DNA from: Ancylobacter novellus
GTDB lineage: Bacteria; Pseudomonadota; Alphaproteobacteria; Rhizobiales; Xanthobacteraceae
DNA: 60,313 nt
NCBI GenBank assembly: GCA_003241485.1
Contig: QFQD01000021.1
Span: 1 to 60,313, forward strand
Reading direction: 5' to 3'
Positions 1 to 9,302 of this stretch are shown piece by piece. Below the pieces are notes generated by a model, which ran no database searches, had not been told where the DNA came from, and saw only the letters and a program-made list of their open reading frames with translations. Numbering within the stretch: position 1 is the first letter of the stretch; each line of letters starts with the position of its first letter. The translations under genes and the position numbers were made by a program.

Positions 1-95
1 CGATCGCGGCGAGCGGGGTCGACCTCATCTCCGTCGGCTGGATCACCCACTCCGCCCCGATCCTCGACCTGGGACTGGACGCGGCGAGCGCGTGA
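1..95 (+). CDS. nadC: nicotinate-nucleotide pyrophosphorylase, C-terminal end (partial)
   Basis: Only the last 30 residues are present, read from base 3 to the TGA at 93-95. They contain the stretch VDLISVGWITHSAPILDLGL, which matches the conserved C-terminal end of quinolinate phosphoribosyltransferase (NadC), where the family typically has an SVG-x-x-THSAP-x-LD signature. The enzyme makes nicotinate mononucleotide from quinolinate and PRPP in de novo NAD synthesis in the cytosol. The 5' part lies outside the window, so operon partners such as nadA or nadB cannot be seen. The identification rests on this short motif only. Confidence 0.8.
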   Translation, partial: IAASGVDLISVGWITHSAPILDLGLDAASA

Positions 96-100
96 GGGCG

Positions 101-496
101 TCACTTCATGGTCGGGATCGGCAGGTCGATTTTAATGGCCGCGCCGATCGCCTTCCAGACCACACCGACGATGGCATTCCAGACTGCCGCGACGAGTTCC
201 ACGAGCAGCGTATCGACGACGTCGATGAAGCCGCGAATGATCAGCTTGAGGCGCTCAAGCCTATACGCCAGTTCGTCGCCCACGAGCGAGCCATCCAGCT
301 TGCCCTTCACGATCAATGCAGAATAAAGCGTGATCTTCTCGGTCTGCACCTGGACGAAAGTGGCCAGCGTGTCGAGGCGGCTGGCGGCTTTGGCGGCGAT
401 AGCGGCCAGTACGTCGTCGAATACCGCCTTGATGTTGAATTTCTCCAGTCCCGAAAAGTCGGCGTTCCTCAGGCTCAGCAACAGATCGTCGGGCAT
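101..496 (-). CDS. hypothetical protein, 131 aa
   Basis: I do not recognise this family. The 131-residue protein starts with an ATG at 496 preceded by an AGGTGAG Shine-Dalgarno-like stretch. It has no signal peptide. The C-terminal half is rich in hydrophobic and amphipathic helix (around residues 85-125: VVDTLLVELVAAVWNAIVGV and what follows), suggesting a membrane-associated or helix-bundle structure. It lies 8 bases downstream of the lipoprotein gene on the same strand, so the two are probably one transcript. It is convergent with nadC, whose stop is 5 bases away. Function unknown. Confidence 0.7.
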   Translation of the reverse strand: MPDDLLLSLRNADFSGLEKFNIKAVFDDVLAAIAAKAASRLDTLATFVQVQTEKITLYSALIVKGKLDGSLVGDELAYRLERLKLIIRGFIDVVDTLLVELVAAVWNAIVGVVWKAIGAAIKIDLPIPTMK

Positions 497-504
497 CGTC
501 TCAC

Positions 505-987
505 CTATTGGGATCGTTTTTCGTAAGTGATGGCTTGGTGGTACAGGCTCTCGTAATCGGCCCGGTCCAGCGCGACGCGGGAGGCGGATAGGCCATGCGC
601 GGCGTCCTCGTCCTTCATGCGTTTGAAGGCGTAGCCGATAGCGGCGAGACGCTCCGAGTCGAGGGAAGGGTCGAGCGCCGCACCGGCCGGTTTCAGCCAG
701 GCGGGCGGCGGATGGTGGACCCGTGTCTCGGTGGCCAGCTTCAGCGCGCCGAAAGCGCCTATGACCCCGGCGTAGCTGTCCTCGCGCGCCTTGAAATCGT
801 TCCTGCTGGTGCCGCCATCCACCTTCGCAAAAAGCACCATGGCCTGCTCATTGGCCTTCTCGAACGATTGGACCAGGGCCGCGTCGTAATCCGGTCCGAC
901 CCGCACCGTGCAGGCCGACACAGCCAAAACGAACAGGAGAAGCAGCACAGCGGACAGCAGCCCGCGCGACGGGCGCTGCTCCGGCAT
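505..987 (-). CDS. putative lipoprotein, 160 aa
   Basis: The N-terminus has a classic lipoprotein signal: a short basic region, a hydrophobic core and a lipobox LAVSAC with the lipidated cysteine near residue 26. The rest is about 134 residues, probably periplasmic, of unknown function. The start chosen is ATG at 987, because AAGGCGG stands 5 bases upstream. An in-frame ATG at 1011 has GAGGA directly touching it, which is too close for efficient initiation, but it would add only 8 residues. The gene for the 131-aa protein follows after 8 bases, so a two-gene operon of an envelope lipoprotein and a helical protein is likely. An inverted repeat lies upstream at 1054-1076. Confidence 0.75.
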   Translation of the reverse strand: MPEQRPSRGLLSAVLLLLFVLAVSACTVRVGPDYDAALVQSFEKANEQAMVLFAKVDGGTSRNDFKAREDSYAGVIGAFGALKLATETRVHHPPPAWLKPAGAALDPSLDSERLAAIGYAFKRMKDEDAAHGLSASRVALDRADYESLYHQAITYEKRSQ

Positions 988-1053
988 CAATACCGCCTTG
1001 ATGATGGTCATTCCTCGGCCCCCGCCGTCATCACACAACCAATGGATGTAGTC

Positions 1054-1076
1054 TTATGCACCTAATAGTTGCATAA
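1054..1076. promoter_or_regulatory. inverted repeat, candidate operator
   Basis: TTATGCA and TGCATAA form perfect 7-bp arms separated by 9 bases, about 70 bases upstream of the lipoprotein start. The size and AT-rich arms suit a dimeric regulator. No regulator is encoded beside it. Position and symmetry are seen; the regulatory role is inferred. Confidence 0.4.
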
Positions 1077-1223
1077 CTCGATGATGGAAGCAAAGGCCGC
1101 CGAATGGGCTTTTGCGAAGGCTCCATGTGAAAAGAGCGGAGCCGCCATCACCGGCATGCGTGGAACTGCCCTTGAAACGTGCATGCATTTGTGCGATGCA
1201 TATATCCGTCTGCTAATGTTCAT

Positions 1224-1395
1224 GCGGGAGAGACTGACAGTCCTCTCGGGACAGGTGTCGGCGCCGACGGAGCAACCCCCCAGGAAACTCTCAGGCACCA
1301 AGGACCGCATGATCAGGACGATCTGGAGAGAGACGTCGGCGCCCGTTACACGCGGGGCGAGCTCTCAGGTACCGCGACAGATGGGGACAGCCGGC
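1224..1395 (+). ncRNA. tandem glycine riboswitch
   Basis: Two consecutive glycine aptamers are visible. The first runs from GGGAGAGACTGAC (about 1226) through GGCGCCGACGGAGCAACC (1259-1276) to CTCTCAGGCACCAAGGAC (1299-1316). The second begins with TCTGGAGAGAGAC (from about 1322) and ends with CTCTCAGGTACCGCGACAGA (1362-1381). These are the hallmark conserved blocks of the glycine riboswitch class (GGAGAG, GCCGA-GGAGCAA, CTCTCAGG). The second aptamer is unusually short because its middle helix is compressed. It lies 50 bases upstream of the DadA-type dehydrogenase ATG. Glycine riboswitches normally turn on glycine-degrading genes; activation of the downstream gene by glycine is inferred. Confidence 0.9.
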
Positions 1396-1445
1396 CGGGC
1401 GCCAAAGCGCTCCAGCCTCGTCGTCCTCAAGCGCGGGAGTTCCCC

Positions 1446-2741
1446 ATGCGCCAGATCGCCGTTGTCGGCGCCGGTATCACCGGCATCACCACCGCTTATG
1501 CCCTCAATGAGAAGGGCTATGACGTCACCGTCATTGATCGCCAGCGCTATGCGGCGATGGAGACGTCCTTCGCCAATGGCGGCCAGCTCTCGGCCTCCAA
1601 CGCGGAAGTGTGGAACTCCTGGGCCACGGTGCTCAAGGGCATCAAGTGGATGCTCACGCCCGACGCTCCGCTGCTGATGAACCCGATGCCCTCCTGGCAC
1701 AAATACAGCTGGATGGCCGAGTTCCTCGCCAATATCCCGCACTACAAGGCCAACACGGTCGAGACCACCCGCCTCGCCATCCAGGCGCGCAACTACATGT
1801 TCGATATTGCCGCGCGCGAGGGCATCGACTTCAACCACGAGACCCGTGGCATCCTGCACATCTACCGCGACAAGGCCTCGCAGGATGGCGCCCGCGCCGT
1901 CTCCGCGCTTTATGCCGCCGGCGGGCTGGAGCGTCGCGAGGTGACGCCCGCCGAGATCCGCGCCATCGAGCCGACCCTGCATGGCAGCTATTATGGCGGC
2001 TTCTACACCCCGTCCGATTCGACCGGCGACATCCACAAATTCACCTTCGGCCTGGCCGAGGTCTGCCGCCGCAAGGGCGTGCGCTTCATCAACGAGGCGA
2101 GCGTCGAGCGCGTGACGCACACCGGCAAGGGTCCGGATGGAACGGGCGTCGAGATCGCCCTCACCCTTGCGCCGGACGCCGAGGATGCCCAGCCCACCCG
2201 CGAGACTTTCGCTTTCGACGCGGTGGTGGTCTGCGCCGGTATCGGCTCGCGCGCCATCGCCTCCCAGCTCGGCGACCGGGTGAACATCTATCCCGTGAAG
2301 GGCTATTCGATCACCGTGATGCTCGACGACGAGGAGAGCCAGAACGCGGCCCCGTGGGTGAGCCTCTTGGACGACAAGACCAAGATCGTCACCTCGCGCC
2401 TCGGCAAGGATCGTTTCCGCGTCGCCGGCACGGCCGAGTTCAACGGCGAGAACCGCGACATCCGCGCCGACCGCATCCGCCCGCTGACCGACTGGGTGCG
2501 CAAGCTGTTCCCCGGCGTCTCCACCGAGCGCGCCGTGCCGTGGGCGGGCCTGCGCCCGATGATGCCGAACATGATGCCGCGCGTGGACGCCGGCGCGAAG
2601 CCCGGCGTGTTCTACAACACCGGCCACGGGCATCTGGGCTGGACGCTCTCGGCCGCCACCGCCGAGATCATCGCTGCCAAGGTCGCCAGCGCGCTGCCGA
2701 TCGAGGCGCCGGCGCCCATGCTGCGCATGGCGGCGGAGTAA
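1446..2741 (+). CDS. dadA: FAD-dependent D-amino acid dehydrogenase / glycine-oxidising family (DadA-like)
   Basis: A 431-residue flavoprotein beginning with the dinucleotide-binding motif VVGAGITGITTAYAL, followed by the DAO-family body and a C-terminal FAD-contact region with TGHGHLGWTLSAATAEIIA, as in DadA. The family oxidatively deaminates D-amino acids, or glycine/sarcosine-like substrates in some members, passing electrons to the respiratory chain; DadA is membrane-associated without being an integral protein. The ATG at 1446 is chosen because GGGAG precedes it by 6 bases and the Rossmann motif starts immediately after. The glycine riboswitch directly upstream suggests glycine or a glycine-yielding compound is the physiological signal, and perhaps the substrate. 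The gene is monocistronic and is followed by a strong terminator at 2839-2872. Confidence 0.88.
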   Translation: MRQIAVVGAGITGITTAYALNEKGYDVTVIDRQRYAAMETSFANGGQLSASNAEVWNSWATVLKGIKWMLTPDAPLLMNPMPSWHKYSWMAEFLANIPHYKANTVETTRLAIQARNYMFDIAAREGIDFNHETRGILHIYRDKASQDGARAVSALYAAGGLERREVTPAEIRAIEPTLHGSYYGGFYTPSDSTGDIHKFTFGLAEVCRRKGVRFINEASVERVTHTGKGPDGTGVEIALTLAPDAEDAQPTRETFAFDAVVVCAGIGSRAIASQLGDRVNIYPVKGYSITVMLDDEESQNAAPWVSLLDDKTKIVTSRLGKDRFRVAGTAEFNGENRDIRADRIRPLTDWVRKLFPGVSTERAVPWAGLRPMMPNMMPRVDAGAKPGVFYNTGHGHLGWTLSAATAEIIAAKVASALPIEAPAPMLRMAAE

Positions 2742-2838
2742 GGCCGCCGCGCCAGCGGCGTCCCAGGACTTTTCGACCCCCGCCCCGGCTGGCGTTTCCG
2801 CTCCGGGTGTTCGCAAGCCGGCCCTTCCGGCTTGCGCC

Positions 2839-2872
2839 CCGCCCCCGGACAAGCGCCGGGGGCGGTCTTTTT
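2839..2872 (+). terminator. rho-independent terminator after dadA
   Basis: Perfect 10-bp arms CCGCCCCCGG and CCGGGGGCGG with a 7-base loop, followed by TCTTTTT. The tail overlaps the stop codon of the convergent oxidoreductase gene. The loop side CCCCGGACAAGC is also the reverse complement of the end of the 39-bp repeat found at 4274 and 44304. Confidence 0.85.
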
Positions 2873-3761
2873 AGTGCGCGGCCGGGAAGACCAGCGAGCG
2901 GTGGAGCTGCATGCCGGCCCACGCGCCATCGGCGACGGCGAGGGTGACCGAGTGCGGCACCCGCGCGGCATCGCCGCTGGCAAAGGCGCCGGGGATGCTG
3001 GTTTCCTTCGTCTCGTCGGTCCGAAGCTGCGTGCCGAAGGGGGTTTCCTCCAGCGCGCAGCCAAGGCTTTCCGCCACCGCAGAGGCCGGCCGGTTGCGCG
3101 GCGCGGTGAACAGGCCGGCGAAGTCGAGCCGGCGGCCATCGGCCAGCACCACCTGCGCGTGCCCCTCCAGCCTTGCCACCGGCGTCTCCTCCAGCGCAAT
3201 GGAACCGGCCGCAAGCGCGGCGCGCTGGTCGGCATCGGGGACGAAGCCGGCATGGGTGAACAGCGTCACCTCGCCCCATTCCTTCACCAGAAGCGCCTGA
3301 TGCATCGACATCGGCCCCGTCGCGATCACGCCGATCCGGCCGCGACCGAGTTCGTAGCCGTCGCAATAGGGACAATGAAACACGCTGCACCCCCACCGCT
3401 CGGCCAGCCCCTCAATGGCAGGCAGTTCGTCGTGGACCCCGAGCGCGAACAGCAGGCGCCGCCCCTGAACGGTCGCGCCGGACGCCATGGTCACGGTGAA
3501 ATCGTCCCTGGTGCCGGCCGCCAGTTGCGCCTCGTCCTCGACCCAATCCAGCGTCGGATAGGCTTCGAGCTGGCGGCGGGCGCTGCGGGCGATCTCGCCC
3601 GGCTCGACCCCGTCCTGTCCAAGAAAGCCGTGCGCGGCGCGGGAGAAGCGGTTACGGCGCCGTCCGGCGTCGATCACCACAACCCGTCGCCGGGCGCGCA
3701 GAAGCTGGAGGGCGGCGGCCATGCCGGCATAGCTGCCGCCGACGACGATAACATCGTGCAT
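2871..3761 (-). CDS. NAD(P)/FAD-dependent oxidoreductase, thioredoxin-reductase-like
   Basis: About 296 residues with an N-terminal FAD motif VVGGSYAGMAAALQLL, a redox motif C-P-Y-C at residues 130-133 (from this start) in a context like thioredoxin reductase (CPYCDGYE), and a C-terminal FAD loop ASGDAARVPHSVTLAVADG. This layout is that of small thioredoxin-reductase-like flavoproteins; the disulfide substrate is unknown. The ATG at 3761 lies 9 bases after an AAAGGA, while the ATG at 3770 abuts it, so 3761 is preferred; the upstream choice adds 3 residues. It lies directly downstream of, and is co-transcribed with, the Rrf2-type regulator at 3763-4206, suggesting redox-responsive control. Confidence 0.85.
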   Translation of the reverse strand: MHDVIVVGGSYAGMAAALQLLRARRRVVVIDAGRRRNRFSRAAHGFLGQDGVEPGEIARSARRQLEAYPTLDWVEDEAQLAAGTRDDFTVTMASGATVQGRRLLFALGVHDELPAIEGLAERWGCSVFHCPYCDGYELGRGRIGVIATGPMSMHQALLVKEWGEVTLFTHAGFVPDADQRAALAAGSIALEETPVARLEGHAQVVLADGRRLDFAGLFTAPRNRPASAVAESLGCALEETPFGTQLRTDETKETSIPGAFASGDAARVPHSVTLAVADGAWAGMQLHRSLVFPAAH

Positions 3762-3762
3762 G

Positions 3763-4206
3763 TCAGGCATTCCTTTCGCGCCAGGCGGCGTGCCGGCGGC
3801 TGAAATCGGCGGCGAGATCCGCCAGTGTGATCTGGCCGAAACGTTCGAGCAGCAGCGCCTCGGCCTCCATGAAGGCCCCATCCAGCGCGGCGTTGACCGA
3901 TTGCTCGACCAGGCATGCCGGCGTCTCGTGCCGGTTGCCGATGGCGAAGACCGCCGGCTCGCCCAGTATCTCGTGCAGCTGGCGCAGGGTGACGGTGCGC
4001 AGGTCCGTGCTGATCCGCCACCCGCCCTGAGGGCCCCGCGCCGAGCGCACCAGCCCGGCCTCACGCAGCATCCCCATGGTGCGGCGCATCACCACCGGAT
4101 GGGTGCGCATGCAGGCAGCGAGATCCTCGGAGGTCATCGGCCCCTCGCGCTCCGCCATGTGCAGCAGAGCGTGAAGAACCGAGGAGAGGCGGCTGTCTCT
4201 TTTCAT
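3763..4206 (-). CDS. Rrf2 family transcriptional regulator
   Basis: A 147-residue winged-helix protein: residues from RLSSVLHALLHMAEREGPMT through the recognition helix and MLREAGLVRSARGPQGGWRI match the Rrf2 family (IscR, NsrR). The three clustered cysteines that bind a 2Fe-2S cluster in IscR/NsrR are absent: apart from a cysteine in the helix-turn-helix region, only one cysteine (in ETPACLVEQ) lies in the central region. It is therefore probably a non-cluster redox or ligand sensor. ATG at 4206 is chosen because the helix-turn-helix begins soon after; the frame is open further upstream but through the operator. Its start overlaps a TTCGT-N5-ACGAA palindrome, implying autoregulation together with the oxidoreductase gene behind it. 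Confidence 0.88.
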   Translation of the reverse strand: MKRDSRLSSVLHALLHMAEREGPMTSEDLAACMRTHPVVMRRTMGMLREAGLVRSARGPQGGWRISTDLRTVTLRQLHEILGEPAVFAIGNRHETPACLVEQSVNAALDGAFMEAEALLLERFGQITLADLAADFSRRHAAWRERNA

Positions 4207-4211
4207 GTAAC

Positions 4212-4226
4212 TTCGTTTATTACGAA
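4212..4226. promoter_or_regulatory. candidate Rrf2 operator
   Basis: TTCGT-TTATT-ACGAA is a perfect 5-bp inverted repeat with a 5-base spacer, ending 6 bases before the Rrf2 start codon. Its location over the ribosome-loading region and its symmetry suggest an autoregulatory site. The binding protein is inferred. Confidence 0.5.
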
Positions 4227-4273
4227 TAGATAGTTGCCGCAAGAGCGGCTTGCCGCGGCCAGGCGCGCCCGCG

Positions 4274-4312
4274 CCCCGGATCGGCGCGACGCAGAGCGTG
4301 GCTTGTCCGGGG
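4274..4312. repeat. 39-bp palindromic intergenic repeat, copy 1
   Basis: The element opens with CCCCGGATCGGC and closes with GGCTTGTCCGGGG, so its ends CCCCGGA/TCCGGGG are inverted repeats. A copy of exactly the same length and with the same ends is present at 44304-44342, 40 kb away. It sits in the gap between the Rrf2 gene and the 3' end of copA. Confidence 0.75.
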
Positions 4313-4366
4313 CGCGGGACGGCTTGGCGGGTTCAGGGAATGGCGGCGTGCGGTGACAGGGGCGCC

Positions 4367-6841
<2,475 letters not shown>

Positions 6842-6859
6842 GACCTGACCTCCTGCGAC

Positions 6860-6880
6860 ATACCCCACATGGGTATATGG
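6860..6880. promoter_or_regulatory. CsoR-type operator box, copA-proximal
   Basis: The 21-base box ATACCCCACATGGGTATATGG holds a near-palindrome TACCCcacatGGGTA, like the G-tract palindromes bound by CsoR-family repressors. An identical copy begins 33 bases downstream. It lies 19 bases from the copA start, placed to block its promoter. Confidence 0.75.
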
Positions 6881-6892
6881 GACTTGCTATAT

Positions 6893-6913
6893 ATACCCCA
6901 CATGGGTATATGG
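6893..6913. promoter_or_regulatory. CsoR-type operator box, regulator-proximal
   Basis: An exact second copy of the 21-base box at 6860-6880. It overlaps the first possible start codon of the regulator gene (ATG at 6910). A TATATATA run lies immediately before it. Two identical sites between divergent genes suggest one repressor closing both promoters. Confidence 0.75.
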
Positions 6914-7194
6914 CAAGAATGCAGAACGACACCCGCAATGCCTGTCTGAAACGCCTCAGCCGCATCGAGGGGCAGGTGCGTGGCCTCTCGCGCATGGTGG
7001 AGGACAACCGCTACTGCATCGACATCGTCACCCAGGTGGCGGCGGTGCGGGCGGCGCTGAAGAAGGTCGAGGAGGAAGTGCTGCGCGACCATGTCGCCCA
7101 TTGCGTCGAGCACGCCATCCGCTCGGGCGACCCCGAGCAGCAGCGCGAGAAGGTGTCCGAGCTGATCGAGGTTCTGGGCAAGCTGAAGGGCTAG
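6910..7194 (+). CDS. csoR: CsoR/FrmR-family metal-sensing repressor
   Basis: A 94-residue all-helical repressor with the family signature RLSRIEGQVRGLSRMVEDNRYCIDIVTQ. The Cu(I) ligand set Cys-His-Cys appears present: the cysteine in NRYC and the H and C in DHVAHCVEHA. This separates it from formaldehyde-sensing FrmR and nickel-sensing RcnR, although the assignment is by motif only. The ATG at 6910 lies inside the operator; ATG at 6919 is an alternative. Neither has a clear Shine-Dalgarno sequence, so leaderless or weak translation is possible. It is divergent from copA, and its stop shares the bases CTAG with the stop of the convergent alkyltransferase gene. Confidence 0.9.
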   Translation: MARMQNDTRNACLKRLSRIEGQVRGLSRMVEDNRYCIDIVTQVAAVRAALKKVEEEVLRDHVAHCVEHAIRSGDPEQQREKVSELIEVLGKLKG

Positions 7195-7751
7195 AACAGC
7201 GAGCCCTGTGCCGGCTCCGGCGGGGCGCGGCGCGTGCCTTCCAGCTCAAGCATATGCGCTTTTGTCGTCGCCCCGCCCGGCGCGGAGAAGCCGCCGAGCT
7301 TGCCGCCGGCCGCCAGCACGCGGTGGCACGGAATGATCAACGGCACCGGGTTGCGCGCCATCGCCTGCCCGACATCGCGCGCACCCTCTGGCCCCGCGCC
7401 GAGCTGCTTTGCCAGCGCGCCATAGGTGGTCGTCTCGCCCCAGCCGACCCGGCGAAGCGCCGTATAGACCTGCGCGAAGAACGGCTCCTGCGCGCCGAGA
7501 TCGAGCCGCACATGGGCGAAATCGACCGCCTCGCCGGTGAAATAAAGCTGCACGGCGGCAATGAGCGCGGCGATTTCCGGCGTCGGCGCGGCCCGCCGCA
7601 CCTCGGGCGCCCGGCGCTGCAAGCTGCGTTCGGCGGCGGCCGCGCTCACCTCGGGCAGCTGGAAGCGGGTGATGCCGCCGTCACTCCACGCCACCCCGCA
7701 GAAGCCGCCCGCGGTCTCGAACACCACGGAGTGCGGCAGACCGGGCTCCAT
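7191..7751 (-). CDS. ogt: methylated-DNA--protein-cysteine methyltransferase
   Basis: A 186-residue DNA repair protein that transfers the alkyl group from O6-alkylguanine to its own cysteine. The active-site PCHRV motif is present with C142, preceded by a helix-turn-helix-like segment (TTTYGALAKQLG) and the arginine finger region AMARNPVPLIIPCH. ATG at 7751 is used; the open frame extends 10 codons upstream without support. It is convergent with the CsoR gene, overlapping by 3-4 bases at the stops. It lies downstream of matB on the opposite side of a short gap (36 bases) and the same strand, so it may be read from that operon. Confidence 0.9.
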   Translation of the reverse strand: MEPGLPHSVVFETAGGFCGVAWSDGGITRFQLPEVSAAAAERSLQRRAPEVRRAAPTPEIAALIAAVQLYFTGEAVDFAHVRLDLGAQEPFFAQVYTALRRVGWGETTTYGALAKQLGAGPEGARDVGQAMARNPVPLIIPCHRVLAAGGKLGGFSAPGGATTKAHMLELEGTRRAPPEPAQGSLF

Positions 7752-7787
7752 GCGCACTCCCCCACCGGCTTGGACGGCCACCCCGCC

Positions 7788-9302
7788 TCAGCTGCCGTAC
7801 AGCCCCTTATACTGCTCGCGCAGCAGGTTCTTCTGCACCTTGCCCATGGTGTTGCGCGGCAGGTCGTCGACGAAGAGGACGCGCTTGGGAAATTTGAAGC
7901 GGGCGAGCCGGCCCTCAAGCGCGGCGAGCACCGATTTCTCGTCCAGCCCGGCGCCGGGGCGCGCCACCACCACCGCCGTCACGCCCTCGCCGAAATCGGC
8001 ATGCGGCAGGCCGATCACCGCGCTCTCGATCACGCCGTCCAGCGCGTCGATCTCGCTCTCCACTTCCTTGGGGTAGACATTGTAGCCGCCGGAAATGACG
8101 AGGTCCTTGCCGCGCCCGACGATCTGCACATAGCCGCGCGCATCGATCAGCCCGAGATCGCCGGTGACGAACCAGCCGTCATGGAACTCGGCCGCCGTCT
8201 TCTCCGGCATGCGCCAATAGCCGGCGAAGACGTTGGGACCCTTCACCTCGATCATGCCAATGGCCCCAACGATCAGTTCGCGTCCATTGGCCGGGTCGGT
8301 CACCCGCACGCTCACGCCCGGCAGGGGAAAGCCCACCGTGCCGGCGATACGCTCGCCCTCATAGGGGTTCGAGGTGTTCATGCCGGTCTCGGTCATGCCG
8401 TAGCGTTCGAGAATGGCGTGAGAGGTCGCCGCCCGCCATTCGCGATGTGTCTCGGCCAGCAGCGGCGCGGAGCCGGAGATGAACAGCCGCATGTGCTTCG
8501 CCGCCTCCGGCGTCAGGCCGGGAGATTTCAGCAGCCGGACATAGAAGGTCGGCACGCCCATCAGCACGCTGGCACGGCCCATCAGCTTCAGGATCAGCTC
8601 GGGGTCGAACTTCGGCAGGAAGATCATCGACGAGCCGGCCATCAGCGTCACGTTGATGGCGACGAACAGGCCGTGCGTGTGGAAGATCGGCAGCGCGTGG
8701 ATCAGCACGTCGTCGCGCGTGAAGTGCCAGTAATCCACCAGCGCCAGCGCGTTGGAGGCGAGGTTGCCATGGGTGAGCATGGCGCCCTTGGAGCGGCCGG
8801 TGGTGCCGGAGGTGTAGAGCAGCGCGGCAAGATCGTCCGGCCCGCGCGCGACATTGTCGAACTGCGGCGCGGCGGCATCGGCGGCCTGCGCGAGGCTGCC
8901 CTTGCCCTGCACATCGAGCGTGAGCACGGCGGCGACACCGCGCGCGCCGGCGATCGGCGCGAGCGCCGCCTCGGACGCGGGATCGCAGACGAAGGCCCTG
9001 GGCTCGGCGTCACCGAGGAAATAGTCGATCTCCGGCGGCGTATAGCCGGTGTTGAGCGGCAGGAACACGCCGCCCGCGCGCAGCGTGCCGAGATAGGCGA
9101 AGATCGCCTCGACGCTCTTCTCCACCTGCACCGCCACCCTGTCGCCGGGCTGCAGGCCGAGCGCAAGGAGAGCAGCCGCGTATTGCGCCGAGCGCCGTTC
9201 GAGGTCGCCATAGGTCAGGACGGTGCCGTCCGCCTTCTCGACGAAGGGGCGGGAGAGATCCGGCTGGCGGGAGCGTATCAGGTCGAAGAAATGATTGGTC
9301 AT
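7788..9302 (-). CDS. matB: malonyl-CoA synthetase
   Basis: A 504-residue adenylate-forming enzyme (ANL family). Motifs: P-loop YTSGTTGRSKGAMLTHGNL, YGMTETGMNTSNPY, GWFVTGDLG and the C-terminal catalytic lysine in NTMGKVQKNLL. The pattern HTHGLFVAINVTLMAG, the GMTETGMNTSNPYEGER stretch and the overall length match MatB, which makes malonyl-CoA from malonate, CoA and ATP in the cytosol. Its ATG overlaps the stop of the GH5 gene (ATGA), so the two are translationally coupled. No malonate decarboxylase (MatA) or malonate transporter (MatC) follows, although the facing GntP permease is a possible carboxylate carrier. An acyl carrier protein/ketosynthase pair lies about 4 kb away and could use malonyl units; that link is inference. 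Confidence 0.88.
   Translation of the reverse strand: MTNHFFDLIRSRQPDLSRPFVEKADGTVLTYGDLERRSAQYAAALLALGLQPGDRVAVQVEKSVEAIFAYLGTLRAGGVFLPLNTGYTPPEIDYFLGDAEPRAFVCDPASEAALAPIAGARGVAAVLTLDVQGKGSLAQAADAAAPQFDNVARGPDDLAALLYTSGTTGRSKGAMLTHGNLASNALALVDYWHFTRDDVLIHALPIFHTHGLFVAINVTLMAGSSMIFLPKFDPELILKLMGRASVLMGVPTFYVRLLKSPGLTPEAAKHMRLFISGSAPLLAETHREWRAATSHAILERYGMTETGMNTSNPYEGERIAGTVGFPLPGVSVRVTDPANGRELIVGAIGMIEVKGPNVFAGYWRMPEKTAAEFHDGWFVTGDLGLIDARGYVQIVGRGKDLVISGGYNVYPKEVESEIDALDGVIESAVIGLPHADFGEGVTAVVVARPGAGLDEKSVLAALEGRLARFKFPKRVLFVDDLPRNTMGKVQKNLLREQYKGLYGS

Noticed and set aside
1062..1310. Short open frames within the riboswitch leader on either strand
   Set aside because: They cross conserved riboswitch sequence and have no coding features.
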